A DNA stretch of 32,628 bases, from contig CP070797.1 of the NCBI GenBank assembly GCA_020343495.1, positions 135,785 to 168,412 of the forward strand, read 5' to 3'. Position 1 is the first letter of the stretch. Each line of letters starts with the position of its first letter. The position numbers were made by a program, and so were the translations under genes. The notes under the pieces were generated by a model. That model made no database searches and was not told where the DNA came from. It worked only from the letters and a program-made list of their open reading frames with translations. This document shows, piece by piece, positions 6,586 through 14,892 of this stretch. The DNA is from Candidatus Omnitrophota bacterium. GTDB lineage: Bacteria > Omnitrophota > Gorgyraeia > Duberdicusellales > 4484-171.

Positions 6586-7536
6586 TTAGCTTTCTAGCAA
6601 TCCGCTAAAGTCCGGCTTAAAATGAGGGCCTGCCAGTTTCTCCCGGGAATTTAAGTCCTGGACCCAACCCTCTAATTCTGAATCTTCTAAAAAATCCTTT
6701 ATCTGCTTAAACTCAGAAACATTTACGCGCCGGTTTATCCGCGGATAACTGGCGGCTTTAAAATAAGGCTGATATTGAAACATCAAACTCAATATGGCGC
6801 CTGGTGCGTTCTCTTTTACCCATGAAAGCACTCTGATTGTTTCCTCAAAATGGCCGGGTAATACCAGGTGGCGAATAATTAGGCCTTTCTTTAATAAACG
6901 GCCTTCCCAGACGCTTGACTTGCTGTTACATAGCGTCTTTATCACCTTCTGATTAAATAAAGGGTAATTTTCAGCGTGAGAATATCTCTTAGATAAAGAC
7001 GCAACCATATACTTTATATCCATTAAGTATATATCAATTATATCACTGCATTTATCAATAACTTCCTTTTTCTCGTAACCAGAGCTGTTGTAAACTATCG
7101 GTACCGCTAACCCTTCTTTAAATGCAATCAAAAGTGCCTTCATAATCTGCGGCAGATAATGAGTAGGCGTGACTAAATTTACGTTATGCGCGCCTCGTCT
7201 CTGCAGTTTCAGCATAATATCAGCTAACTGCCTCTCAGTTATTTTTTTACCCTTTAGAGAATGAGAAAACTTATAATTCTGACAATAAATACATTTTAAG
7301 TTGCATCCTGAAAAAAATATTGTGCCGCTGCCGGCCTCGCCACTTATAGCGGGCTCCTCTCCTTTATGAAGAAAAGCAGTGTATACAACTAAATCTTTAC
7401 CGGCACCGCAATAGCCTCTCCCCTGCCGGAGGCGATTAATGCCGCATTCTCGCGGGCAAATATCGCATTTCTCTAGCCTCCTATAAAAGGCATCTAAATT
7501 CTTTTCTAATAATTTAATTTTATATTCTAACTTCAT
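6586..7536 (-). CDS. PflX-like radical SAM protein (COG1313-type)
   Basis: A 316-residue radical SAM enzyme. C78, C82 and C85 in SGCNLKCIYCQNY form the CX3CX2C motif for the SAM-cleaving [4Fe-4S] cluster. C24, C27, C31 and C43 in the N-terminal segment suggest a second Fe-S or zinc site, as is usual in this family. NLVTPTHYLPQI, VYNSSGYE, DIKYMVA and IIRHLVLPGH match PflX homologues of pyruvate formate-lyase activase. The substrate is unknown; no glycyl radical enzyme is beside it. Its start overlaps the stop of the DUF4416 gene by four bases, so translation is coupled. Confidence 0.85.
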   Translation of the reverse strand: MKLEYKIKLLEKNLDAFYRRLEKCDICPRECGINRLRQGRGYCGAGKDLVVYTAFLHKGEEPAISGEAGSGTIFFSGCNLKCIYCQNYKFSHSLKGKKITERQLADIMLKLQRRGAHNVNLVTPTHYLPQIMKALLIAFKEGLAVPIVYNSSGYEKKEVIDKCSDIIDIYLMDIKYMVASLSKRYSHAENYPLFNQKVIKTLCNSKSSVWEGRLLKKGLIIRHLVLPGHFEETIRVLSWVKENAPGAILSLMFQYQPYFKAASYPRINRRVNVSEFKQIKDFLEDSELEGWVQDLNSREKLAGPHFKPDFSGLLES

Positions 7537-8060
7537 ACTTTCTTTATTTGCTGCCTGTAAATATCCCGCATAGCCTCAAATACCTTCTTGTATTGCGGGG
7601 TGCGGTAATCCGGATAAGTTGTAGCAAAATCACAGAAACCCCTGCCTCTATAATAAAGAGTGACTTCGGCATATATGCCTTTACCAAGATAAAGACGGTG
7701 ATAAAAATCTTTGGTTGTGGCCAAAACTAATTTCGCCTCATTTAAGTAACCGGGGTCAATGTTTATCTTTCTTTTATTTTTTACCGCGAACTTCTTCTCT
7801 ATGTTTATGCAAAACAGCTTTATTTTCAGGAGCGCATCAGCACTAACTAACCTCTTAAAAGAAATAAACCGACGAAAGAGCCTCTCTCCCATTTCTTGAG
7901 AGTAGTAGTTTGTAAAATTAAACTCTAAATGGGCACTTTCAAAATCAACATCGCCGAATTTTCTCTGCAGAATTTTTTTCGTATCGTTATATACCTGTTC
8001 GCGAGAATATATAAAGGCTGTCACAACTTTTACGCGTGAAGGAAGGGATGGATAAAGCAT
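7533..8060 (-). CDS. DUF4416 family protein
   Basis: A 175-residue protein with the family hallmarks FNFTNYYSQEMG, INIDPGYLNEAKLVLATT and the HRLYLGKGIYAEVTLYY region, ending in a TYPDYR motif. The function of DUF4416 is not known. The conserved Asp, His and Glu residues could form an active site. It lies 11 bases after the PilZ gene stop and overlaps the radical SAM gene by four bases, so these two probably act together. No membrane segment or signal peptide. Confidence 0.85.
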   Translation of the reverse strand: MLYPSLPSRVKVVTAFIYSREQVYNDTKKILQRKFGDVDFESAHLEFNFTNYYSQEMGERLFRRFISFKRLVSADALLKIKLFCINIEKKFAVKNKRKINIDPGYLNEAKLVLATTKDFYHRLYLGKGIYAEVTLYYRGRGFCDFATTYPDYRTPQYKKVFEAMRDIYRQQIKKV

Positions 8061-8071
8061 ATATAAAATTT

Positions 8072-8452
8072 CTAGGTCGGTGAAGAGTTGACTAATTCGG
8101 GTAATTTATGACAGGAATTTATATAGGAAAGAAGCGTTTTTTTATCCCGTTCATTCATTTCATTAAAATATATGCCTACATGGTAAGAATGCTTCCCGTT
8201 GTCTTTTACGTGGTCTTTCCTTACGACAACCCCTTTACAATTTATTTTTTTTACTATCTTATTTTTATTTTTTCTAAAAGAAAGCAATAAAACAATGGCT
8301 AACTTTGTCATTACTTCCACAGGCTTATCTACAGAACAATACGCTCCGCTTACGCTGATATTTTTTGTTTCAGTTAAGATATCGCATTCCGGGTGGGAAA
8401 GCTTTACGGGAAGGATTCTTTTAATACGTGAATGTTTTCGTCTCTCTACCAT
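8072..8452 (-). CDS. PilZ domain protein (distal)
   Basis: A 126-residue single PilZ domain. RRKHSRI near the N terminus supplies the RXXXR arm and NISVSGAY the D/NXSXXG motif that together bind cyclic-di-GMP. The second motif starts with N where Asp is usual, which still allows binding in many PilZ proteins. It is the last gene of a PilZ - zinc-ribbon - PilZ unit; the start has only a weak ribosome binding site. The likely role is a c-di-GMP effector for motility, surface behaviour or polysaccharide. Confidence 0.85.
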   Translation of the reverse strand: MVERRKHSRIKRILPVKLSHPECDILTETKNISVSGAYCSVDKPVEVMTKLAIVLLLSFRKNKNKIVKKINCKGVVVRKDHVKDNGKHSYHVGIYFNEMNERDKKTLLSYINSCHKLPELVNSSPT

Positions 8453-8473
8453 TTATCTTATAGCTTTTTGTCT

Positions 8474-8617
8474 TTATGCTGCCTTTTCTTTTTTTAGAGC
8501 GGCTTGAAAACATGACTTATTACAAAAATACTTACCGTTTCTATAATATTGATGTACCCTGATTAGGGATTTATTACAACTAGCACAATTTTTTCTTTTT
8601 TTTTCGCTTTTACTCAT
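8474..8617 (-). CDS. 47-residue zinc-ribbon protein between two PilZ genes
   Basis: A short frame with ATG at 8615-8617 and TAA at 8474-8476. The protein starts MSKSEKKRKNCASCNKSL and contains two cysteine knuckles, CASC and CNKSC, 18 residues apart, so one zinc ion is likely. Both ends are basic. It starts 4 bases after the upstream PilZ stop and ends 21 bases before the next PilZ start, so all three form one transcript. A protein- or nucleic-acid-binding adaptor is plausible; I know no named family. Confidence 0.7.
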   Translation of the reverse strand: MSKSEKKRKNCASCNKSLIRVHQYYRNGKYFCNKSCFQAALKKEKAA

Positions 8618-8632
8618 AATTCTAAGAATTAT
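8616..8632. repeat. 17-bp palindrome at the PilZ / zinc-ribbon junction
   Basis: ATAATTCT-A-AGAATTAT is a perfect 8+8 inverted repeat with one central base. It covers the stop codon of the PilZ gene and the first bases of the zinc-ribbon gene. It is too tight for a good RNA hairpin, so a dimeric regulator site is possible, or it may be chance in AT-rich DNA. Confidence 0.35.
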
Positions 8633-8951
8633 AAATCTTACTTAAGAACTGCGTTAACGCGCCTTTATTTAAATCATTCATTTCCGTAAATTTTAATCCG
8701 GCAGAATACCTCTCAGAGATTCTTTCTTTATTGCACCAGATTACTTTGGCTTTTACTCCTACTACTTTATCAATAAGATTTATTTTTACTTTTACGTTAT
8801 CGTCTTTAGACAGAAATTCATTGGTTAGAATCTTTACACCGCCTATACTCAAATCTTTGCTCACTGTATAAAAATAGCTCTTTTGAGAAAGCGGGTTGCA
8901 TTCTACGGGGAAAGACACATTAACTCTAGGAAACGACCTTCTCTCGCTCAT
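8622..8951 (-). CDS. PilZ domain protein (proximal)
   Basis: A 109-residue PilZ domain: RRSFPRVNVS (RXXXR-type arm) and KDLSIGGVKI (DXSXGG) are both complete, so c-di-GMP binding is expected. The later KVIWCNKER and YSAGLKF strands match the PilZ beta barrel. A good ribosome binding site (AGGAGAG) precedes the ATG and a strong promoter lies about 50 bases upstream. It is the first gene of the three-gene unit. Confidence 0.88.
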   Translation of the reverse strand: MSERRSFPRVNVSFPVECNPLSQKSYFYTVSKDLSIGGVKILTNEFLSKDDNVKVKINLIDKVVGVKAKVIWCNKERISERYSAGLKFTEMNDLNKGALTQFLSKIYNS

Positions 8952-9000
8952 TCACAACTCTCCTGTTTTCTTATAACTTTCTCCCCTTAATACTTAATAA

Positions 9001-9029
9001 AATATACCATATTTTTTTTTATTTGTCAA
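9001..9029 (-). promoter_or_regulatory. Near-consensus sigma-70 promoter of the PilZ unit
   Basis: On the minus strand TTGACA (9029-9024), a 17-base A-rich spacer and TATATT (9006-9001). The -35 box overlaps the last bases of aroB. It should start the PilZ - zinc-ribbon - PilZ transcript. Confidence 0.7.
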
Positions 9030-10114
9030 TGAACAGCGGCAAATTTTTCCATTGATTTTCTTATAATTTTAAAAGAAATACCCTCAACAACCTCTACTTC
9101 TCCAATCTTTCTTAAAAGGACCATTCTTATACGCCCTGAAATGAATTTTTTATCGTAACTCATTGCTCGACACAAAGTTGTATGGTCAAAGGCAATTTTG
9201 GAAGGCAGACCATAAAGCTTGATAATATTCTTAATTTGTTCTAAGTCCTGCCTTGCGCATTTACCCAGAAGCAGAGAAAGCTGCGCGGCATACACCATGC
9301 CTAAAGCAACAGCCTCTCCGTGCGATAACTTTTTATAGCGGGTAAAAGTCTCAACCGCGTGAGCAAACGTGTGCCCAAAATTAAGAATTGTCCTTATCCC
9401 TTTTTTCTCTTTTTCGTCCTTCTTTACTATATGAGCTTTTTGGCGAGCGCATAGGTATATTAATTTTAAAAGATAATCCGGGCTTAATGCTGTGATTTTC
9501 TTATAATTATCTCTAAGAAAATAAAAGAATTTTCTTTTCTTTATAACTCCGTATTTTATTGCCTCTGCCATGCCTTCTTTAAATTTTCTTTTAGGCAACG
9601 TCCGTATAAAAGAAGGGTCTATAAAAATTGCTTTAGGCTGATAAAATGTCCCTAAAATATTCTTTGCTTCTTTTAAATCTATTGCCGTCTTGCCTCCTAT
9701 ACTGGCGTCTATCTGGCTCAGGAGCGTAGTGGGTACCTGAATGTAAGGAATGCCCCGCTTGTATATGGAAGCAACGAAGCCTCCCAAATCCCCAACCGTT
9801 CCCCCGCCTAAACAAATAACGAATACTTTCCTATTCCAGGTATCTAATTTTATTATCTTGGCGATTACCTCAAATAACCATTTTTTAGATTTCGCTTCTT
9901 CTCCGTTGGGGACACAAATTATTTTATAAGAATTAGCTTTAAACGTCCTCTTTATTAAGTCTCTATATAAAGAATAGACTTTGCGGGAGGTGATAATCAA
10001 TCCCAAATTGCCTAAATTATTCTCTTTTATATATGAAGGGATATTCTTTAAGATATTGTAGCCGATATAGATATTGTGGGAATTCTCTTTTAGCCCTACT
10101 TTTATAATTTCCAT
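9026..10114 (-). CDS. aroB: 3-dehydroquinate synthase
   Basis: A 362-residue enzyme of the shikimate pathway that turns DAHP into 3-dehydroquinate with NAD and a divalent metal. LGGGTVGDLGGFVAS (from residue 102) binds NAD, PTTLLSQIDASIGGKTAID is the signature stretch, EGMAEAIKYGVI carries a metal-ligand Glu, and NFGHTFAHAVE supplies the histidine ligands. Length is normal. It follows the M50 protease gene by 38 bases. aroQ, the next pathway step, is in the same strand about 19 kb away at 28977-29432. Confidence 0.95.
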   Translation of the reverse strand: MEIIKVGLKENSHNIYIGYNILKNIPSYIKENNLGNLGLIITSRKVYSLYRDLIKRTFKANSYKIICVPNGEEAKSKKWLFEVIAKIIKLDTWNRKVFVICLGGGTVGDLGGFVASIYKRGIPYIQVPTTLLSQIDASIGGKTAIDLKEAKNILGTFYQPKAIFIDPSFIRTLPKRKFKEGMAEAIKYGVIKKRKFFYFLRDNYKKITALSPDYLLKLIYLCARQKAHIVKKDEKEKKGIRTILNFGHTFAHAVETFTRYKKLSHGEAVALGMVYAAQLSLLLGKCARQDLEQIKNIIKLYGLPSKIAFDHTTLCRAMSYDKKFISGRIRMVLLRKIGEVEVVEGISFKIIRKSMEKFAAVH

Positions 10115-10152
10115 ATCATTGTCTCTACATTTCTTGTTTCTTCCCTCTCTTT

Positions 10153-10782
10153 TTATATTACTACATTTATCCCAAAAGCAGAAAGAATCATATTAATGAC
10201 AGGAAAAACAAAATAGGAAATAAACCAGCGGAAAAATCCCGACATAATCAAAATCATCATTATCAAGAACCCAACCATTTCCATTCTAAGATATTTATAA
10301 GAAATTCTATAAGGAAGAAAGGAAGCAACAATTTTAGAGCCGTCCAAAGGCGGGATAGGGATTAAGTTAAAGGTGCCAAGAATAAAATTAATAATTATCC
10401 CTAAAATAATGGCTTCATTTAATATTTTAGGAAACATCATAATCCCTGCTTTTAAAAATGCGATTAAAATTAATGCCAGAAGAAAATTTGCTGCCGGCCC
10501 GGATAACCCTACCCACATTATATCTTTCTTAGGATTTTTAAAATGATAGGGGTTTATAGGGACAGGCTTTGCATAACCAAAAGCAAAAGCCCCCTGGCTA
10601 ACTACTAAAAGAAGAAAAGGTAAAATCACTGTTCCAAAGGGGTCAATATGCGCTAAAGGATTAAAGGTGAGGCGGCCTGATTCACGGGGGGTGGGGTCCC
10701 CTAACTTAGAAGCCATCCAGCCATGAGAGTATTCATGAAAAGTTATAGAAATTAACAGAATGGGAATTAAAAAAAGCAACAT
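10153..10782 (-). CDS. Site-2-type M50 membrane metalloprotease
   Basis: A 209-residue multi-spanning protein of the short, PDZ-less M50 branch. HEYSH (H16, E17, H20) in the first membrane helix holds the zinc with D147 of NLIPIPPLDGSKI. About five to six hydrophobic segments are visible. These enzymes cut membrane-embedded substrates, and some act in envelope stress or anti-sigma cleavage; the substrate here is unknown. It starts 3 bases after the SH3 gene stop, so they are one operon. Confidence 0.9.
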   Translation of the reverse strand: MLLFLIPILLISITFHEYSHGWMASKLGDPTPRESGRLTFNPLAHIDPFGTVILPFLLLVVSQGAFAFGYAKPVPINPYHFKNPKKDIMWVGLSGPAANFLLALILIAFLKAGIMMFPKILNEAIILGIIINFILGTFNLIPIPPLDGSKIVASFLPYRISYKYLRMEMVGFLIMMILIMSGFFRWFISYFVFPVINMILSAFGINVVI

Positions 10783-10785
10783 TCT

Positions 10786-11712
10786 TTATTGTTCTTCTTC
10801 TAAAACAAGCAGCTCTTGCTGCAGAAAAAGAGCCTGCTTATTATATTCCTGATGAAGATAGTTCCTGGCTTCTTTTATGGCGTCTAGAGTTAACCTTCCC
10901 TCTCCTACAAGATGAAAATACGGCACTTTTAACCCCTGCGGCTGAACAATATCCTGAACTACATCAAGAAATATCGCCGCCATGCCAACATCGGAAATAG
11001 AATCAACCTTCATTAAAAAATCAAGCGCTAACTCACAATTCTCTTTACCGATCTGTCCTAAAATATAAATAATACTATACTTACTATTTATGTCGGCAGC
11101 AGGAAGGTATGCCTCTAATTTAGGGACAATAGAAGACCCCATATCAATGACCTGCTGATGCAGCGGCTCCTTCTGTGCCATTGAAGGGTTAGCTAACCCT
11201 GAAAGAAGAAACGCCAACGATTCTTCTTCTAACTTCTGCTGCGCATCGGCAACTTCTTTGTCGTTGTCAGAATCTATTTTTTTCATAAACTTTCTGTGTA
11301 CCCACCCGTGTAGACGAGGGTACCCTTCTATCTGAAACCATCCGTTAATTTTCTTTACTATTGTAAAAACTTCGCCTTTTTTAGCTTTACCAATAATGTT
11401 AGCATCTAACGCCGGCTTATCCCTGAAGTTCAGGACGCTTGCTTCTACCCGACCCTTTTTAGGGGAGATTTCTTTAAATAATTCTGCCCAGACATAACAG
11501 CTAAATCTTTGAGGCAATACAATTTTATACCAATCAAACTTCTCCTCTAAAACTTCGCAGGTCTCTGCTTTCTCCAGAAAACCAAAGCTGTCGGATAAAA
11601 CAGTGGAATCCCTTCTTACGTTTACCTGCTCAATAACCTCATATCTTTGCGAAGGATAAAGAACTACGGGAAAAAGAAATAAAAAGAATAAAATTACTTT
11701 AATCATTCTCAT
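10786..11712 (-). CDS. Exported protein with two SH3b domains and a helical repeat region
   Basis: A 308-residue protein with a signal peptide (MRMIKVILFFLFLFPVVLYP). Two bacterial SH3 domains follow: about 24-85 (VNVRRDSTVLSDSFGF ... WYKIVLP) and about 90-148 (LNFRDKPALDANIIGKAKKGE ... GWVHRKFM). The C-terminal half is helical, with HEAT-like pattern around SKYSIIYILGQIGKENCELA. It probably acts in the periplasm, binding peptidoglycan or another envelope partner. The start may be either of two Met codons two apart. It sits between the small basic protein and the M50 protease. Confidence 0.75.
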   Translation of the reverse strand: MRMIKVILFFLFLFPVVLYPSQRYEVIEQVNVRRDSTVLSDSFGFLEKAETCEVLEEKFDWYKIVLPQRFSCYVWAELFKEISPKKGRVEASVLNFRDKPALDANIIGKAKKGEVFTIVKKINGWFQIEGYPRLHGWVHRKFMKKIDSDNDKEVADAQQKLEEESLAFLLSGLANPSMAQKEPLHQQVIDMGSSIVPKLEAYLPAADINSKYSIIYILGQIGKENCELALDFLMKVDSISDVGMAAIFLDVVQDIVQPQGLKVPYFHLVGEGRLTLDAIKEARNYLHQEYNKQALFLQQELLVLEEEQ

Positions 11713-11717
11713 AATAT

Positions 11718-12011
11718 TTATTTCTTTTCTGCCTGTTTCCCTTTCTTTTCTGCCGGTTTCTTCTCAGCGGCTGCAGCCTTAGTATCAACAGCTTCAGCAG
11801 CAACTACTCCTTCTTCAACAGGAGCTTCTTCTTTCTTTTCTTTCTTTATTGCTTTAAGTTTTACCACTTTAATTTTCGGCAAACCTAAAACACGGTCTTC
11901 TTCCTTCCATAACCCCTTTCCCTGAAGCCACTTAATCCTCTCTACCCGTTTCATCACAGAACGGGAAGCAGATATTCGTTCAGCTCTCTTTAATGACGGG
12001 TGCAAACTCAT
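11718..12011 (-). CDS. PVC-type small basic protein with Ala/Lys/Glu tail
   Basis: The true start is the ATG at 12011, which has a perfect AAGGAGGT site and overlaps the upstream stop as ATGA; a longer frame begins seven codons earlier. MSLHPSLKRAERISASRSVM, then VERIKWLQGKGLWKEEDRV and LGLPKIKVVK match the small basic protein family of Verrucomicrobia/Chlamydiae (TIGR04137, recalled from memory), which is thought to be ribosome- or rRNA-linked. After residue 50 there is a low-complexity tail of Ala, Glu and Lys. It supports a PVC/Omnitrophota origin. Role not established. Confidence 0.8.
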   Translation of the reverse strand: MSLHPSLKRAERISASRSVMKRVERIKWLQGKGLWKEEDRVLGLPKIKVVKLKAIKKEKKEEAPVEEGVVAAEAVDTKAAAAEKKPAEKKGKQAEKK

Positions 12012-12577
12012 TTTAACCTCCTTATAAAGCAATCTTTGTATCTTTTTCGTAACGACTGCATAGTTTTCTGAGCTTCTTCTCTCTTCTGAAATTCTCCTAC
12101 GAAAAGCACTGTATAATCTCCCTTCTTGGATACCGAGACCTGATATTCTTTTTCTTTCAGCTTTTCTGCTTCTTCTAAAGCTATTTTTTCTTTAAGATAA
12201 GTCGCTATTTGAATGATATACTGCTTATTAACACTGCTTGCGCCTTTATCTTGAGGAGCCTTCTTATCTACCAGCGCAATTTTTTTGCTTTCCTTCACCG
12301 CTTGTTTTTTATCTTCCCACCGACTATATTCTAAATCCAGGGCTGCATTGTCCTGCGCTAAATTTACTGCCTCTAAATTAAATTTATCGTCCTCTATCTT
12401 ACGGGAAGCAACTTTTCTTCCTCTTTCTACCCCTAGAGAAAAAGCAAGCACAAATAATAAAACAACCACTACTAACAATAAAACAAACGTATCTAACGGC
12501 AAAATTACCGTATTACGCCGTTTTATATCCCGCGTTCCTCCATCAAACCCAAACAGGTGTAGCTGCCTCTCTCCCAT
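12008..12577 (-). CDS. SPOR-domain inner-membrane protein
   Basis: A 189-residue bitopic protein. A short cytoplasmic part is followed by one membrane helix (about residues 27-48), a charged linker and a C-terminal SPOR domain: YIIQIATYLKEKIALEEAEKL, then YTVLFVGEFQKREEAQKTMQ. SPOR domains bind denuded glycan strands of septal peptidoglycan, so a division or envelope role is likely. It has no ribosome binding site that I can see. Its stop overlaps the small basic protein start (ATGA). Confidence 0.8.
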   Translation of the reverse strand: MGERQLHLFGFDGGTRDIKRRNTVILPLDTFVLLLVVVVLLFVLAFSLGVERGRKVASRKIEDDKFNLEAVNLAQDNAALDLEYSRWEDKKQAVKESKKIALVDKKAPQDKGASSVNKQYIIQIATYLKEKIALEEAEKLKEKEYQVSVSKKGDYTVLFVGEFQKREEAQKTMQSLRKRYKDCFIRRLK

Positions 12578-12711
12578 AGATACGATATGAAGACTTCTAA
12601 AATACTACTACACTAACGGAAAAATTTTATGCCCCCAGGCAAGAATCCTAAAGCCGTTGAGTAACTCTTTTTAGACGAAAATACTACTGAAATATGCGCT
12701 TTTTGACTTAT

Positions 12712-12740
12712 ATTATAAGATTTTATCGAAAGGATTGCAA
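12712..12740 (-). promoter_or_regulatory. Promoter of the SPOR - small basic protein - SH3 - M50 operon
   Basis: On the minus strand TTGCAA (12740-12735), a 17-base spacer and perfect TATAAT (12717-12712). The -35 lies inside the 3' end of the HD-GYP gene. The start site would be about 12705, leaving a leader of about 128 bases before the ATG at 12577. Confidence 0.6.
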
Positions 12741-13742
12741 GTATTTTCTGATGTTTTTCCTTTTCAGTATTTTCAAGAATGCATCTACTATTTTTGGGTC
12801 AAACTGCCTGCCCGTCTGTTTTTTTAACTCATTCTCCACGCTTTCTAAATCCATCCTCTGCTTATACGGCCGGCCGAAAAACATAGCGTCAAAAGCATCT
12901 ATCACAGATAAAATGCGCGAACCAAGAGGGATTTGCTCTTTCTTCAACCGGGAAGGATATCCTTTGCCGTCATACCTTTCATGATGGTGCAAAATTATAG
13001 GGACAACCGGCTTTAAAATATCTAAATCTTTTATCAACTCTACTCCTTTACGGGGATGTCTCATAACTACTTTAAACTCCTCCTCTGTAAGAGGCATTTC
13101 TTTCTTCAAAATCACTGAAGGCAACTGTATCTCTCCTACATCGTGAAGCAGGGAAGCATACTCTAAGGATTTTGTCTCTAATTCGGACAATTTCAGCTTT
13201 TTGCCTACGGAACGAATCAGGCGGATTATGCTCTGAGTATGCACCGGCGTATATTGCGACAGGTATCTCGTTAAAATTTTTATATAGTTTAGTAAAATCT
13301 TTTTCTCTTCCCGGTATAAATTAAATATTTTCAGCCCCATGCTTACTTCTTCGGAAAGAGACAAAAACCACTGTTTTTCAATATCCGTAAAGGCAGGGCT
13401 TTTTCGTTTTATATATACCATCCCGAAAGTATCAATGAAACTAAAAGGATAAATAAACCTGTTAGGGAGAAAAATCCCCCTTTCCTGCCGCAGGATTTCT
13501 TTCTCTCTTTTATTTAATATTGCCACGCCGCCTTTTTTTACGCATTGCCTATGCTTCTCACAACAAAATTTCATAAAACCGTATGATTCCATATTCTTAA
13601 ATACCATGGTTATTTTATCTACTTTAAATACACTTCTGTAAATGCGGCATATCCCAACAATAAAATGCTTAACGTCGGAAGATGTTGTGGCCAGCCGATA
13701 TAATGTGTGAATGGAATAAAATATGCTTTTATACTTTTTCAT
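12723..13742 (-). CDS. HD-GYP domain protein (putative c-di-GMP phosphodiesterase)
   Basis: 339 residues from the ATG at 13742; an upstream TTG is less likely. The first 145 residues look like a degenerate GAF-type sensor. The HD-GYP domain follows, with HDVGEIQLP (HD at 200-201), RHPRKGVEL and HHHERYDGKGYP (252-263, GYP present) and DAFDAMFFGRPYK. These residues predict cleavage of c-di-GMP, fitting the PilZ proteins nearby. Its start overlaps the end of the dNTPase gene by 14 bases, so translation is coupled. Confidence 0.88.
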   Translation of the reverse strand: MKKYKSIFYSIHTLYRLATTSSDVKHFIVGICRIYRSVFKVDKITMVFKNMESYGFMKFCCEKHRQCVKKGGVAILNKREKEILRQERGIFLPNRFIYPFSFIDTFGMVYIKRKSPAFTDIEKQWFLSLSEEVSMGLKIFNLYREEKKILLNYIKILTRYLSQYTPVHTQSIIRLIRSVGKKLKLSELETKSLEYASLLHDVGEIQLPSVILKKEMPLTEEEFKVVMRHPRKGVELIKDLDILKPVVPIILHHHERYDGKGYPSRLKKEQIPLGSRILSVIDAFDAMFFGRPYKQRMDLESVENELKKQTGRQFDPKIVDAFLKILKRKNIRKYLQSFR

Positions 13743-14892
13743 AGGGGTCAAACAGCCTTTTGTATTCTTCTAACGCGTACCTGTCCGTCATACCGGCAAT
13801 ATAATCACAAATAGACCTTTTAATGCTTTTACTCTTATCTTTTAAATCTTTTTTAAATACCGGGGGCAGAAGGTCAGGATTATTAAAATACACCGTAAAT
13901 AAAGACTTCACAAACCTTTTTGCCTTATCGGACATTCTTAAGACTCTCCAATGGCAGTAAAGGTTCCCATAAAGAAACTCCCTCAGCTCTTGCCTTAAAT
14001 CAAATATTTCTTTATTAAAGGCTGCCAGGCGGCGGTTACAACTTCTTACGTCTTTAAAATCAGCGACTTTAAACTTTTTAATATTTTTAAGTGTATTCTT
14101 AATAAGGTCGGTAACCTGCCAATCAATTAAATTTCTTATAATCAAATATATCCGTAATTCTTTATTAAGGTTAGAATACTTATCCCTTATATTTTTATCC
14201 GTAACGTTCCAGAGCTGGATTTTCTTAAGTTCGGCTTCGGTTATCATCCCTGATTTTATCCCGTCATCTAAATCATGATTATTATAAGCTATTTCATCGG
14301 CTATGTCCATAACCTGAACTTCTAAAGTTGGTTGTTGCCGCTGGTTAAATTCCTGCGGTAAAGAATATTCCTGCAGTTGCCGGGGGTTATGTTTTAGGAT
14401 TCCTTCTCTTGTCTCCCATGAAAGGTTAAGCCCCCTAAAATTAGGGTATCGCTCCTCCAGCGTATCCACGACCCGCAACCCCTGAATGTTATGATTAAAG
14501 CCTCCCTCCTCTTCCATAAACTCATCTAGAACTTCCTCTACAGCATGGCCGAAAGGAGTATGGCCAACATCATGAACAAGAGCAATTGCCTCTGTAAGGT
14601 CTTCGTTTAAACGAAGGTTTTTGCTTATTGTCCGCGCAATCTGTGCTACTTCCAAAGTATGAGTCAGGCGTGTGCGGTAATAATCTCCTTCGTGATACAC
14701 AAATACTTGAGTTTTGTATTCCAGTCGCCTGAACGCTGCGCTATGGATGACTCTGTCCCTGTCCCTCTGGTAGATGGAGCGGTAGAGGTGTTCTTTCTCT
14801 GAATGTTTCCTGCCGCAAGAGTAGCGCGACTTCATCGCGTAAGGTGAAAGTGTCTTTTCTTCCCATGTTTCTATTTCTTTTCTTGTAAGCAT
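13729..14892 (-). CDS. dgt: Deoxyguanosinetriphosphate triphosphohydrolase-like protein
   Basis: A 387-residue HD-domain enzyme. RLTHTLEVAQIART (H78) and ALVHDVGHTPFGHA (H107, D108) give the HD metal site; DIADEIAYNNHDLDDG is the later conserved Asp stretch. The family splits dNTPs into nucleoside and triphosphate, controlling nucleotide pools. It overlaps both neighbours (22 bases with HIT, 14 with HD-GYP), so it belongs to one compact operon. The preferred nucleotide cannot be read. Confidence 0.92.
   Translation of the reverse strand: MLTRKEIETWEEKTLSPYAMKSRYSCGRKHSEKEHLYRSIYQRDRDRVIHSAAFRRLEYKTQVFVYHEGDYYRTRLTHTLEVAQIARTISKNLRLNEDLTEAIALVHDVGHTPFGHAVEEVLDEFMEEEGGFNHNIQGLRVVDTLEERYPNFRGLNLSWETREGILKHNPRQLQEYSLPQEFNQRQQPTLEVQVMDIADEIAYNNHDLDDGIKSGMITEAELKKIQLWNVTDKNIRDKYSNLNKELRIYLIIRNLIDWQVTDLIKNTLKNIKKFKVADFKDVRSCNRRLAAFNKEIFDLRQELREFLYGNLYCHWRVLRMSDKAKRFVKSLFTVYFNNPDLLPPVFKKDLKDKSKSIKRSICDYIAGMTDRYALEEYKRLFDPYEKV

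Noticed and set aside
12285-12590. A 101-residue plus-strand frame opposite the SPOR gene
   Set aside because: Shadow of a confident gene, with Thr/Asn runs that mirror the membrane helix codons.
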